NCBI GenBank assembly: GCA_017938795.1
Contig: JAGBAV010000032.1
Location: forward strand, 1 to 34,992
Direction: 5' to 3'
DNA: 34,992 nt
From: Clostridia bacterium
Lineage (GTDB): Bacteria; Bacillota; Clostridia; Christensenellales; Aristaeellaceae
Positions 16,473-24,975 of the stretch are shown here, one piece after another. The translations under genes were made by a program, and so were the position numbers. Within the stretch, counting starts at the first letter, position 1; the number at the start of each line of letters is the position of its first letter. The notes under the pieces were generated by a model. It was not told the origin of the DNA and ran no database searches. It was given only the letters and a program-made list of their open reading frames with translations.

Positions 16473-17120
16473 TTATTCTTTTACATGCTGCGCGGCATAG
16501 TAATGGAAAAGCAGAAGATCGCCGTCCGCAACGCTGACGCGCGCCTCTTCCTCCGTGACGACATTGCTCACGCCAAGCGGATGCGAGCAATCCAGATCGC
16601 CTCCGCAGAGCGGATAGAAGAAGCCCCCGATCGTCACGCCCCGCGCTGAGCCAAGCGGCAGCAGCGAAACGGTATCCCCCTTCGCGCCGTGCAGCGTCGT
16701 CTCCCCGTTCACACGCACAATCCGCACATCCTCGCTCAGGATCTGCGCAAACGCACCTTTTTGGTGCGCACGGATCAGGAGCATCAGATTGGCCAGCGCA
16801 TGGTCAAGCCTGCCGCCAAGCGCGCCAAGCAGCGTGATACGCTCCGCTCCGCGTGCAATCGCGACGTCAAGCGCGTCCACGCCGTCGGTATCATCCTTGA
16901 TGCAGTTGAGCCTGCGCTGCTCCGCCTGCCCCTCATACTGCCTGAGTACCTCGGGCCTGACAGAGTCCATATCTCCGATCATCAGATCCGGCGTCACGCC
17001 TGCGGCGGCAAAGGCCTCAAGCCCTCTGTCCGCTGCGATGGACAGGTCGCACACCTGCAGACAGCTGCGCAGCAGGGTTTCCCCGGGCAGATCGCCGCCC
17101 AATACGATCACAGCGTGCAC
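16473..17120 (-). CDS. thiN: Thiamine pyrophosphokinase
   Basis: The 215-residue protein has the complete TPK pattern: AADRGLEAF (29-37), PDLMIGDMDS (44-53), KDDTDGVDAL (75-84) and LLGALGGRLDHALAN (97-111), the acidic residues binding Mg-ATP and the last motif thiamine. It converts thiamine to thiamine diphosphate with ATP, giving AMP. The start is GTG 17120 with GGGAGG seven bases upstream; it overlaps the end of rpe by 13 bases. It is last in the operon, as in many Bacillota where yloS/thiN follows rpe. No thiamine riboswitch is seen locally, since it depends on the operon promoter. Confidence 0.94.
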   Translation of the reverse strand: MHAVIVLGGDLPGETLLRSCLQVCDLSIAADRGLEAFAAAGVTPDLMIGDMDSVRPEVLRQYEGQAEQRRLNCIKDDTDGVDALDVAIARGAERITLLGALGGRLDHALANLMLLIRAHQKGAFAQILSEDVRIVRVNGETTLHGAKGDTVSLLPLGSARGVTIGGFFYPLCGGDLDCSHPLGVSNVVTEEEARVSVADGDLLLFHYYAAQHVKE

Positions 17121-17773
17121 GGCGCGTCCTCCCCGTGAGCGGCGCTCACGATGCGCTCCGGATTGCGCACGCCGAACAGGCCCGTGCCCATGACCAGCAC
17201 GTTCGCGCCCGCCTTCACCACGCGCTCCATATTGCCCGCCTTGATGCCGCCGTCGACCTCAAGGTAGATATCTCGCCCGGTTTTCTGAATCATCTCTTTG
17301 ACGATGGGCAGCTTTTTGACGCAGTCCTCCCGGAGCGTCTGGCCGCCGTAGCCCGGCTGTACCGTCATCACCAGCACAAGATCGCACAGCGGCAGCAGAT
17401 GCTCAATGGCCTCCGGCGGGGTCGCCGGCTTGATGCTCAGGCCGGTCTTCACGCCATGGGCTGCAATCGCGCGCAGCGCCTTCTCCGGATCATCCTTGCA
17501 CTCGTAATGGATGGTGATCAGATCCGCGCCCGCCGCAACAAAGTCCTCGATATGCTGCATCGGGTATTCCAGCATCAGATGAACGTCAAGGAACTGATCT
17601 GTTTTCAGCCGGATCGCTCTCACAAACTGAGGGCCAAAGGCAATCGTCGGCGTGAACAGACCATCCATCTGATCCAGATGCAGCCAGCGGATCCCCAGCC
17701 TGCGCGTCTTCTCGATCTCCTCGCCGAGGTGAAGCAGATCCGCGCCCAGAATCGACGGTGACAGAATCGTCAT
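17108..17773 (-). CDS. rpe: Ribulose-phosphate 3-epimerase
   Basis: The 221-residue TIM-barrel protein begins MTILSPSILGAD, the standard Rpe start. Metal ligands His32, Asp34 and His65 and the second catalytic Asp174 (VDGGI) are present, with the phosphate-binding VQPGYGGQ (138-145). The usual HIDVMDG appears as HLDQMDG, a mild variation. It interconverts ribulose-5-phosphate and xylulose-5-phosphate. ATG 17773 overlaps the rsgA stop as ATGA and has AAGGGG eight bases upstream; an in-frame GTG-type start at 17791 would overlap rsgA more and lacks a site. The rsgA-rpe-thiN order is conserved in Bacillota. Confidence 0.95.
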   Translation of the reverse strand: MTILSPSILGADLLHLGEEIEKTRRLGIRWLHLDQMDGLFTPTIAFGPQFVRAIRLKTDQFLDVHLMLEYPMQHIEDFVAAGADLITIHYECKDDPEKALRAIAAHGVKTGLSIKPATPPEAIEHLLPLCDLVLVMTVQPGYGGQTLREDCVKKLPIVKEMIQKTGRDIYLEVDGGIKAGNMERVVKAGANVLVMGTGLFGVRNPERIVSAAHGEDAPCTL

Positions 17774-18648
17774 ACGTAGCGCCCCTTCCAATTCTCACGT
17801 ACTTCGCCAAGCATCATCCGGTATCTCTCCCACCGGATACGGCTCAGCTGCCCCGCGTCCACAGCGGCATGCACCGCGCAGCCGGGCTCTCTGTCGTGCA
17901 GGCAGGGCTGAAACCTGCAGCCTCCCGCAAGCTCATTATACTCGGGATAGAACTGCGCAAAATCCTGCGGATCCACGCCGTCCTCAATCTCCAGCAGGCT
18001 GAAGCCCGGCGTATCCAGCACAAACATGCCGTCAATCGCCATCATCTCCGACCGCCGTGTTGTATGCCGGCCGCGTTCCGTCTTGCGGCTCAGGCCGCCC
18101 GTCTCCAGCTCAAGGCCAAAGAGCGCATTGAGCAGCGAGCTCTTGCCCACGGCGGACTGCCCCGCCAGACAGGTCACCTTCCCCTGCATCGCCTCGCGCA
18201 GCGTATCCACACCTTCGCCCGTCAGCGCGCTGACGCTGAAGACGCGCAGGCTTGTTCCGGCATATTCCGCCCGGATCTGCTGCGCCAGCTCCCCGCCAAG
18301 GTCAATCTTGTTGACGCAGATTGCCGGCGTCATGCCGCCCCGCTCCGCGCGAAGGATCAGCTTGTCACACAGCAGCATATCCGGCTGCGGCACGCTCGCC
18401 ACGACCAGCATCAGCATATCGACATTCGCCACGCTCGGCCGCAGCATCTCGCTGCGCCGGGGCAGAATCTCCTCAAGCCAGCCGTTGTCCTCACCCTGCC
18501 CGGGGGTAAAGCGGACGCGGTCGCCGACCATCGGCGTCATATGCTGCCTGCGCAGCTTCTTCTGGGCGCGCAGGGTGTATTCCTGCCCGTCCTCGTCACA
18601 GAGCACCGTGTAAAAACTGCCGATGCCCCGCATGATACTTCCCGTCAT
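17770..18648 (-). CDS. rsgA: Ribosome small-subunit assembly GTPase RsgA
   Basis: The 292-residue protein has the circularly permuted GTPase order typical of RsgA/YloQ: an N-terminal OB fold, NKID (113-116, G4), SALTGEG (140-146, G5), then Walker A GQSAVGKS (163-170) and DTPG (212-215, G3), followed by a zinc knuckle Cys244, Cys249, His251 and Cys257. It acts late in 30S maturation and is a GTPase stimulated by the ribosome. AGGAG lies four bases before ATG 18648. It sits 24 bases after the PASTA kinase gene; in other Bacillota this kinase phosphorylates RsgA, so co-transcription is meaningful. Confidence 0.96.
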   Translation of the reverse strand: MTGSIMRGIGSFYTVLCDEDGQEYTLRAQKKLRRQHMTPMVGDRVRFTPGQGEDNGWLEEILPRRSEMLRPSVANVDMLMLVVASVPQPDMLLCDKLILRAERGGMTPAICVNKIDLGGELAQQIRAEYAGTSLRVFSVSALTGEGVDTLREAMQGKVTCLAGQSAVGKSSLLNALFGLELETGGLSRKTERGRHTTRRSEMMAIDGMFVLDTPGFSLLEIEDGVDPQDFAQFYPEYNELAGGCRFQPCLHDREPGCAVHAAVDAGQLSRIRWERYRMMLGEVRENWKGRYV

Positions 18649-18672
18649 GGTACTCCTGTTCCTGTCTGCTGC

Positions 18673-20520
18673 TCACTGCAGCACGGCGGTCGCCTCATAC
18701 TTGAAGCTCCCGTCCAGATAAAGCCGCCACGTCATCACGCCGCTCTGCTCGCTTCGCAGCAGCACATCGACCTTCTCTGTGCCCGGCTTCGTATGCATCG
18801 CGGCATACATGTCGCTTTCCTTGCCGTCCTCGCCGACCAGTGTCACACGGACGCTCACGCCCTCGCGCGGCACCTCGATATCCAGCGATACGCTCGCCGA
18901 ATACTTGCGCTTATCGTAATAGCCGACCGTCATCTCCACCTCGCTGCCCGGGAGCACCTCTGTGAACTGCTCCAGCGACTGCGCAAGCACGACGCCGTCC
19001 TGCCTGGCGCTCTCCACATTTTCATAGGTGATCATCCCGCAGGTCAGGCCGACGGCCTCAATACGGGAGAGCGCCTCCTCCTCGCGCTGACCGGTCAGCT
19101 CGGGGACGATCACGCGCCCGCCGGATATCACCAGCTCAACAGCGCTGCCAATCGCTGCATTCTGCCCGGCCTCCGGCGTCTGCCCGATCACGGTGCCGCG
19201 CATCGTCTCGCTGGGCATCGTCCGGATCTCGCCGATGGTGAAGCCCTGCGTGTAGATGGCTGTTGTCGCCTCATCCGTCGTCATACCGGTAAATCTGGGC
19301 ATAGCGATCAGCCCGCTTCCCCGCGATACCGTCACCAGCACGCGGCTCCCGCGCTTGATCTCTGCGTCAGCCTCCGGCATCTGCGAGCTGACATAGCCCT
19401 CCGTCACATCGCTGTAGGCATAGGCAACATCCGCCGTCAGCCTTGCGCTCTCAATCATGCGCGCTGCTGTCTTTTCATCCAGCCCGGCCAGATCCGGCAT
19501 GCGCGTCATGACGAACATCGTCCTGTACAGCGACACACAGGCAACTGCAATCATCACAAAGATCAGCATCAGCGCGCAGGTGATCCCTGCACGGATCAGC
19601 GGCGAATGCCCAATCTCTTCCTTTGCGCGCTTTCTGGTTTCCCGCAGCGTGCTCTCTGCCGTACGCTTCTTCTGCTCCATGAACTCGCCGTCCGGATGGC
19701 GCAGCGCCCTGCGCAGATCGCGGATCATGCCGTCCGCATTCTGATAGCGGTTCTGCGGCTGCTTCTCCAGCGCCTTGCGCACAATCAGCGCAACGGCGCG
19801 GCAGACCTGCGCCTCCTCCTCAACGGGCTTGGCCGTCTCCATCAGATGCATCATCGCCACGGAGACCGCCGTCTCTCCCTCGAAGGGGACGTGACCTGTC
19901 AGCATCTCATAGAGGATAACGCCCGCCGAATACAGATCCGATGCAGCTGTTGCGCGCATTCCCTTCGCCTGCTCGGGCGAGAAGTAATGCACGGAGCCGA
20001 TCACGTTGCCCTCAGAGGTCAGCGTCTGCGTCTCCGCCATACCCGCGATGCCGAAATCGCTGATTTTGGCCTGACCATTCCGGTTGACCAGCACATTCTG
20101 CGGCTTAACGTCCCTGTGGATGACGCCGCGCTGATGCGCATGCCCCAGCGCCGCGAGGATCTGCAGCGTAAAGCGCACAGCCTCTTCCTCGCTCATCCTT
20201 CCGGCGTCCGTGATGAGCTCCTTGAGCGTCTTACCGTCGACATACTCAAGCGCGATATACGATATGCCGCCCACCTTGCCCGAATCGATCATGTTGACCA
20301 CATTCGGGTGATTGAGCCTGCGGCAGACCTCAGCCTCACGCTTGAATCGCTCCTGATATTCCTCGTCGCCTTCATATTCCTCGCGAAGAACCTTCAGCGC
20401 AACCGTCTGATGGCTCTTCATATCGAACGCACGGTAGACAATCGCCATGCCGCCGCGCCCGATGACGTCCTCCACGCGGAATCTCCGGCTGACGATCTTA
20501 CCGATCAGTCTTGATTCCAC
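18673..20520 (-). CDS. prkC: PASTA-domain Ser/Thr protein kinase
   Basis: The 615-residue membrane kinase has a cytoplasmic Hanks-type domain with GRGGMA glycine loop (21-26), catalytic Lys43, HRDVKPQN (Asp137) and DFG (155-157). One transmembrane helix (about 310-334) follows a basic juxtamembrane stretch. Three extracellular PASTA repeats (about 340-401, 405-467, 470-535) come next, and then an extra beta-rich C-terminal domain of about 75 residues. Such kinases sense peptidoglycan fragments and control growth, division and sporulation. GTG 20520 has GAGGAGG seven bases upstream; a GTG at 20526 overlaps the prpC stop but is only one base from that site. The partner phosphatase gene is immediately upstream. 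Confidence 0.95.
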   Translation of the reverse strand: MESRLIGKIVSRRFRVEDVIGRGGMAIVYRAFDMKSHQTVALKVLREEYEGDEEYQERFKREAEVCRRLNHPNVVNMIDSGKVGGISYIALEYVDGKTLKELITDAGRMSEEEAVRFTLQILAALGHAHQRGVIHRDVKPQNVLVNRNGQAKISDFGIAGMAETQTLTSEGNVIGSVHYFSPEQAKGMRATAASDLYSAGVILYEMLTGHVPFEGETAVSVAMMHLMETAKPVEEEAQVCRAVALIVRKALEKQPQNRYQNADGMIRDLRRALRHPDGEFMEQKKRTAESTLRETRKRAKEEIGHSPLIRAGITCALMLIFVMIAVACVSLYRTMFVMTRMPDLAGLDEKTAARMIESARLTADVAYAYSDVTEGYVSSQMPEADAEIKRGSRVLVTVSRGSGLIAMPRFTGMTTDEATTAIYTQGFTIGEIRTMPSETMRGTVIGQTPEAGQNAAIGSAVELVISGGRVIVPELTGQREEEALSRIEAVGLTCGMITYENVESARQDGVVLAQSLEQFTEVLPGSEVEMTVGYYDKRKYSASVSLDIEVPREGVSVRVTLVGEDGKESDMYAAMHTKPGTEKVDVLLRSEQSGVMTWRLYLDGSFKYEATAVLQ

Positions 20521-20522
20521 GT

Positions 20523-21245
20523 TCACGCCTCCTCGTCGAGATACAGCACCAGCGTCACATTGTCGCTGCCGCCGGCGCCGAGCGCGCGCTCAATCAGCGC
20601 ATCCGCAGCCGCGCCAAGATCGGCGGCGGACTGCACGCGCTGCATTTCAGCTTTGATCATGATATCCGGAATCATGCTGTTGAGTCCGTCCGAGCAGATC
20701 AGCCAGACGTCCCCGCGCTGCGTATCCGCGGCGAGCAGGTCGGGCGCATTCTCTCCGCCCGTACCCAGCGCGCGCGTGATGACGTTCCTTCGGGGGTGCA
20801 TCCTCGCCTGCTCCGGCGTGATCAGCCCGGCACGCACCAGTTCCTCCACAAGGGAGTGATCCTGCGTGATCTGCTCAAGCTGACCGCCCCTGAGGCGATA
20901 GATGCGGCTGTCGCCGACATGCGCAATGTACATATATCTGCCGCTGCGCCACATCACGGACAGCGTCGTGCCCATGCCGCCGCACTCAGGATGCTCCTGT
21001 GCGTGCCGCCAGATCGCCTTGTGCGCGTATTCCACAGCCGCCTTCAGCTTCGCCGAGCTCGCCGGGCCGCCCGTCATCGCCATCTTCCTGATGATGTCCA
21101 TCGCGATCGCGCTGGCCACCTCGCCGGCCTGATGACCGCCCATGCCGTCCGCCACGGCGTAGACGCCCTGCTCTTCATCAAAGAAAGCCGCGTCTTCGTT
21201 CTGCTTGCGCACCTTGCCGACATGTGTTCTGAGCGCTGCCGCCAC
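20523..21245 (-). CDS. prpC: PP2C-type Ser/Thr phosphatase
   Basis: The 240-residue protein carries the PPM/PP2C motifs in order: VRKQNEDA (metal Asp near 18), VADGMGGHQAG, GTTLS, HVGDSRIYRL, the DHSLV segment, ICSDGL and GSDNVTLVL, with the metal-binding Asp residues intact. It reverses phosphorylation by the adjacent PASTA kinase. The start is GTG 21245, with GAGGAGG seven bases upstream. Its stop codon is next to the kinase start, and its own ribosome binding site lies 40 bases after rlmN. Function and pairing are secure by family and context. Confidence 0.95.
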   Translation of the reverse strand: MAAALRTHVGKVRKQNEDAAFFDEEQGVYAVADGMGGHQAGEVASAIAMDIIRKMAMTGGPASSAKLKAAVEYAHKAIWRHAQEHPECGGMGTTLSVMWRSGRYMYIAHVGDSRIYRLRGGQLEQITQDHSLVEELVRAGLITPEQARMHPRRNVITRALGTGGENAPDLLAADTQRGDVWLICSDGLNSMIPDIMIKAEMQRVQSAADLGAAADALIERALGAGGSDNVTLVLYLDEEA

Positions 21246-21285
21246 TGTACATCCTCCTCACAGCCGCCACCGCCGGGAGTGACCG

Positions 21286-22371
21286 TCACTCCTGCGCCTG
21301 CGCGGCGTCCTTCATCATGCCATCCTTCATATAGCGTCTGCGGAGCTGACCGCAGGCGCCCTCGATATCATCGCCCATCTCGCGCCGTCTGGTGACAGAG
21401 ATATTCCTCTGCTCCAGCGCCTTGCGGAAGGCGTCCACCTCTCTCTCCGTCACGCCGGTCAGGCCCCTCTCCGGGACGCTGTTGAGCGGGATGAGATTGA
21501 CATGGCACTGCATGCCGCGAAGGCGGGCTGCCAGCTCGGCTGCCTGCTCCGGCGCGGCGTTCACGCCATGGATCAGCGCGTATTCAAAGATCACGCGCCG
21601 ACCGGTCTGCTCAATATAGTACCTGCAGGCCTCAAGCACATCGTCCATCGCGTAGACCTTGGCGACCGGCATCACCTGACGGCGGATGTCGTCGTTGGGC
21701 GCGTGCAGCGACAGAGAGAGCGTCACCGGCAGATCCTCCTGCGCAAAGCGGCGCATCTGCGGCACAAGGCCGCAGGTGGAGAGCGACACGCTGCGCATGC
21801 CGATGCACAGGCCGCCCTCCATGCGCAGAATACGCAGGAACTTCACGACATTATCATAGTTGTCAAACGGCTCGCCGCTGCCCATCAGCACGATGTTGCC
21901 GACCTTCTGTCCTTCGCCGTCGCCGGCAAGCACGCCGTTCGCGCAGACGATCTGGCCAAGCATCTCCGCCGGGGTCAGGCTGCGGGCGCAGCCGTCCAGC
22001 GTGGATGCGCAGAATGCACAGCCCATGCGGCAGCCCACCTGCGTGGACAGGCAGAGCGTATTGCCGTACTTATAGCGCATGAGCACGCCCTCGATGATGT
22101 GCCCGTCAGGGAGCGCATAGAGGAGCTTGATCGTGCCGTCGAGCTTTGATTTGATCGTCTCCAGCACGCGCACCGGGTTGTCGGTGCAGTTCTCCTCCAG
22201 CGCGCTGCGCAGCGTCTTGGGCAGATTGCTCATGCCCGAAAACGGCACGCCCTGATGCAGCCACTGGAACAGCTGCTTCGCGCGGAAGGCAGGCTGCCCC
22301 ATCTCCTTGAGGAACGCGCCGAGCTCCTCGGGCGTCATCCCCAGAAGCTGCGTCTTGTTCATGTTATTCAT
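21286..22371 (-). CDS. rlmN: 23S rRNA (adenine2503-C2)/tRNA A37 methyltransferase, radical SAM
   Basis: The 361-residue protein has the radical-SAM cluster motif GCRMGCAFC (Cys114, 118, 121), where Cys118 also takes part in catalysis, and a second mechanistic Cys340 near the C-terminus (EGACGQL). MGSGEP, the SAM-binding segment, and LSLHAPND are typical of RlmN. It methylates C2 of A2503 in 23S rRNA and A37 in some tRNAs, helping fidelity. It begins 15 bases after rsmB with GAAAGG nine bases before ATG 22371; an ATG at 22362 is an alternative. An Ala- rather than Cys-type Cfr signature is absent, so it is RlmN, not a Cfr resistance enzyme. Confidence 0.96.
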   Translation of the reverse strand: MNNMNKTQLLGMTPEELGAFLKEMGQPAFRAKQLFQWLHQGVPFSGMSNLPKTLRSALEENCTDNPVRVLETIKSKLDGTIKLLYALPDGHIIEGVLMRYKYGNTLCLSTQVGCRMGCAFCASTLDGCARSLTPAEMLGQIVCANGVLAGDGEGQKVGNIVLMGSGEPFDNYDNVVKFLRILRMEGGLCIGMRSVSLSTCGLVPQMRRFAQEDLPVTLSLSLHAPNDDIRRQVMPVAKVYAMDDVLEACRYYIEQTGRRVIFEYALIHGVNAAPEQAAELAARLRGMQCHVNLIPLNSVPERGLTGVTEREVDAFRKALEQRNISVTRRREMGDDIEGACGQLRRRYMKDGMMKDAAQAQE

Positions 22372-22386
22372 CGCTGCAGGCCTTTC

Positions 22387-24030
22387 TTACGCGCGGACGC
22401 GGCGCATGCGGCAGACATAGAAGCCGTCGGTGCCGTCCCGGTGCGCGAACATCTGCAGGCCAAGCTCGCCCTCATGCGCAGCAAGGGCCTCCGGCAGCTC
22501 CGCGCCCATGGGCACAACCTCATACTCCGGATGGCGCTCAAGGAACGCACGCACCTGCTCCGCATTCTCCTGCGGGAGGATCGAGCAGGTGGAATACACC
22601 AGCGTGCCGCCCACGCGGATCATCGGCGCAACCGCGTCAAGGATCTCGCTCTGGGTGCGCATCAGGCTCAGCGCGCCGCTGCGGGTCACGCGGTACTTGA
22701 GGTCGGGCTTCTCGAGCATCACGCCCGTGCCGGAGCAGGGGGCGTCGATCAGCGCGGCGTCGATCGTCATGTCCATATCCGGGCGCGGCGCGGCGGCGTC
22801 CTTGACCGCCGGGCGAACGTTCTCGATCTTCAGGCGGTTCGCGGTGCCGCGGATCAGCTCCACGCGGTGCGCATGGGTATCCCACGCATACACGCGGCCA
22901 GTGTCGTTCATCATCTCGCTGAGCACGGCCGTCTTGCCGCCCGGCGCAGCGCAGGCGTCCAGCACCGTCTGGCCGGGCTTCGCGCCGACCATGCGCGCGG
23001 CGATCACAGAGCTCTCGCCCTGAATGGTGAACAGGCCGTTCTGGAAGGCGCGCATGCGGGTCAGGTCGCCGGCATGATGCACCTTATAGGTACCGGGTAC
23101 GATACCCGGGGTGAACTCCAGCTCGTCATCGGCAAAGAGGCTGCGCAGGCGCGCATCATCGCAGCGCAGGTAATTGACGCGCACCGTGACCGGGCGCTCC
23201 TTCGGGCGATAGCGCAGGATCTCCAGCGCTTCGTGCTCGCCATAGGCCTCAATCAGCATCTGCGCAAGCTCAATCGGCGCGCTGAACATCACGGACAGGT
23301 ACTTCGCCGGATCCTCCTGCGGCTTGGGCCAGACGACATTCTCCTTACCGCGGATCATATTGCGCAGCACGGCGTTGACAAGACCCGTCAGCGCCTCAAA
23401 GCCCATCGCGCGCGCAAGGCTGACAGACTCATCCACAGCCGCCATATCCGGCACGCGGTCCAGATAGAACAGCTGGTACGCGCCCATACGCAGGATCTCG
23501 CGGATGGTCGGCTCCAGCTCCTTCTCGCCCTCAAGGAACTGATCGATGCGCCAGTCCAGCGCAATGCGGTTCTCCAGCGTGCCATACACCAGCTGGGTGA
23601 CGAACGCACGATCCCTGTGGTACATACGCGCAGCGGCAAGGCGCTTATCCAGCGCAAGGGACGCGTACGCATCGGAGCGGGCAACGTCCAGCAGCGTCTC
23701 CAGCGCGACGCGGCGCGGCGCCAGATTCATCGGACGTTCCTTCGGCGCGGGGCGCTCGCTGCGCGGGCGCATGGGCCGATCGCCATGGAAGGGCCTGTCC
23801 GTGTGCGGACGGAACTCCTTCTTCTCGCCAAAGCCCGGCTTGTCGCCGAAGCTTCTCTTCTCACCGAAGCTCTTCTTCTCGCCGAAGCTCCTCTTCTCGC
23901 CGAAGCTCCTCTTCTCACCGAAGCTCTTCTTCTCGCCGAAGCTCCTCTTCTCACCGAAGCTCTTCTTCTCACCGAAGCTCTTCTTTTCGCCCGTGCGGAA
24001 TCCGCCGTTGCGGCCTCTGTTATCAGCCAT
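22387..24030 (-). CDS. rsmB: 16S rRNA m5C967 methyltransferase RsmB with an N-terminal hexapeptide repeat
   Basis: The 547-residue protein is about 100 residues longer at its N-terminus than usual RsmB. Residues 17-70 are tandem [KR]SFGEK units, followed by a basic, proline-rich linker to about 100. The NusB-like RNA-binding domain covers about 102-230. The methyltransferase domain has DACAAPGGKT (358-367), DAPCSGTG (429-436, Cys432) and YSTCS (479-483, nucleophile Cys482). It makes m5C967 in 16S rRNA. The repeats probably form a disordered, positively charged tail for RNA contact. It lies 3 bases after fmt and has GGAAAGG before its ATG. The enzyme call is firm; the role of the tail is inference. 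Confidence 0.95.
   Translation of the reverse strand: MADNRGRNGGFRTGEKKSFGEKKSFGEKRSFGEKKSFGEKRSFGEKRSFGEKKSFGEKRSFGDKPGFGEKKEFRPHTDRPFHGDRPMRPRSERPAPKERPMNLAPRRVALETLLDVARSDAYASLALDKRLAAARMYHRDRAFVTQLVYGTLENRIALDWRIDQFLEGEKELEPTIREILRMGAYQLFYLDRVPDMAAVDESVSLARAMGFEALTGLVNAVLRNMIRGKENVVWPKPQEDPAKYLSVMFSAPIELAQMLIEAYGEHEALEILRYRPKERPVTVRVNYLRCDDARLRSLFADDELEFTPGIVPGTYKVHHAGDLTRMRAFQNGLFTIQGESSVIAARMVGAKPGQTVLDACAAPGGKTAVLSEMMNDTGRVYAWDTHAHRVELIRGTANRLKIENVRPAVKDAAAPRPDMDMTIDAALIDAPCSGTGVMLEKPDLKYRVTRSGALSLMRTQSEILDAVAPMIRVGGTLVYSTCSILPQENAEQVRAFLERHPEYEVVPMGAELPEALAAHEGELGLQMFAHRDGTDGFYVCRMRRVRA
23821..23982 (-). repeat. 18-bp coding tandem repeat in rsmB (about nine copies)
   Basis: Eight clean copies of an 18-base unit encode KSFGEK or RSFGEK (the eighth RSFGDK), and a ninth is degenerate (PGFGEK). 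Units differ mainly at one Lys/Arg codon and at the third base of the Gly codon. Because the unit is a multiple of three, copy-number change would keep the frame. Confidence 0.95.
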
Positions 24031-24033
24031 TGA

Positions 24034-24975
24034 TTAAGCCTTTCCCAGGCAAACGCCTGTCTCTATCGTGTGCCCGCGCAGATAATCCTTTGCGTTCATG
24101 CGCTTCGCGCCGGGCATCTGTATCTGTGTCAGTTCAATATCGCCATCCGCGCAGGAGACGACAAGGCCGTTCCTGCTGTCCGCGGCGACGATCCCGCCCG
24201 GCTGCGCGGTCGGCTCATCCTTTACCTTCCTGACGGCGAAGACCTTCATCGTCTGCCCGTCCGCCAGCGTGGTGAACGCGCCCGGCCACGGCGTCGCGCC
24301 GCGCACAAGGCAGTCGATCGCATGCGCATCCGCGTCAAAGCGGATCCTGCCGGTCTCCTTGCTGAGCATGGGCTCATAGGACGACGCCTCATGATCCTGC
24401 GGCGTGCGCGTCAGCGTGCCCGCCTCCAACGCGCGCAGGGTATCGATCAGCAGCTGCGCGCCCATGACAGCCAGCCTGTCGCACAGCTCGCCCGCATTCT
24501 CCTGCGGGCCGATCGGTGTCTCCCGCATCAGGAGGATATCGCCCGTGTCCATCCCCTTATCGGTGAACATAGTCGTCACACCCGTGACCTCATCGCCGAG
24601 CATGATGCTCCAGTTGATCGGCGCGCTGCCCCTGTGCTTGGGCAGCAGCGAGGAATGCACATTGATCGTGCCAAGCGGCGGAATATCGAGGATCTCCTGC
24701 GAGAGCAGCTGGCCAAAGGCCGCCGTCACGCAAAGATCCGGCGCGCAGCTGCGCAGCATCTCCACGCCCTCGGCGCGCTTGATGCGCTCGGGCTGGAACA
24801 CGGGAATCCCCGCGCGCAGCGCCTCCTCCTTGACCGGGCAGGCGGCGAGCTTGTGCCCGCGGCCCTTGGGCCTGTCCGGCTGGCAGAAGACGCCGACGAC
24901 CTCGTAGCCGTTCTCAATGAGCGCCTTCAATGACGGCACGGCGAAATCCGGCGTGCCCATGAATACGATCCTCAA
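24034..24975 (-). CDS. fmt: Methionyl-tRNA formyltransferase
   Basis: The 313-residue protein begins MRIVFMGTPDFAVP and carries the formyl-transfer active site: NVHSSLLPKHRG with Asn105 and His107, and GMDTGD with Asp143. The C-terminal OB-like domain for tRNA recognition follows from about 205. It formylates initiator Met-tRNA using 10-formyl-tetrahydrofolate. The start is TTG 24975, overlapping the def stop as TTGA; GGAGG lies ten bases upstream. The def-fmt pair is the classical formylation/deformylation couple, here at the head of a long translation-related operon. Confidence 0.96.
   Translation of the reverse strand: MRIVFMGTPDFAVPSLKALIENGYEVVGVFCQPDRPKGRGHKLAACPVKEEALRAGIPVFQPERIKRAEGVEMLRSCAPDLCVTAAFGQLLSQEILDIPPLGTINVHSSLLPKHRGSAPINWSIMLGDEVTGVTTMFTDKGMDTGDILLMRETPIGPQENAGELCDRLAVMGAQLLIDTLRALEAGTLTRTPQDHEASSYEPMLSKETGRIRFDADAHAIDCLVRGATPWPGAFTTLADGQTMKVFAVRKVKDEPTAQPGGIVAADSRNGLVVSCADGDIELTQIQMPGAKRMNAKDYLRGHTIETGVCLGKA

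Noticed and set aside
17758..20514. 918-codon open frame on the plus strand
   Set aside because: It lies opposite prkC and rsgA, is rich in His, Arg, Leu and Ala as expected for the reverse of GC-rich genes, and shows no motif or proper ribosome binding site.
21276..21292. Inverted repeat GGAGTGAC-C-GTCACTCC across the rlmN stop, considered as a terminator
   Set aside because: It has no T run on either side and a one-base centre, so a hairpin could not form fully; the operon continues into prpC.
21286..22371. RlmN considered as a Cfr-type resistance enzyme
   Set aside because: Length, motifs and the conserved def-fmt-rsmB-rlmN-prpC neighbourhood all indicate housekeeping RlmN.
23821..23982. 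Tandem repeat considered as a CRISPR array
   Set aside because: Units are directly adjacent with no unique spacers and encode an in-frame hexapeptide.
22255..24033. 592-codon plus-strand frame, including a repetitive Leu/Glu/Ala end
   Set aside because: It is the antisense of rsmB; its repetitive end is only the reverse of the KSFGEK repeat.
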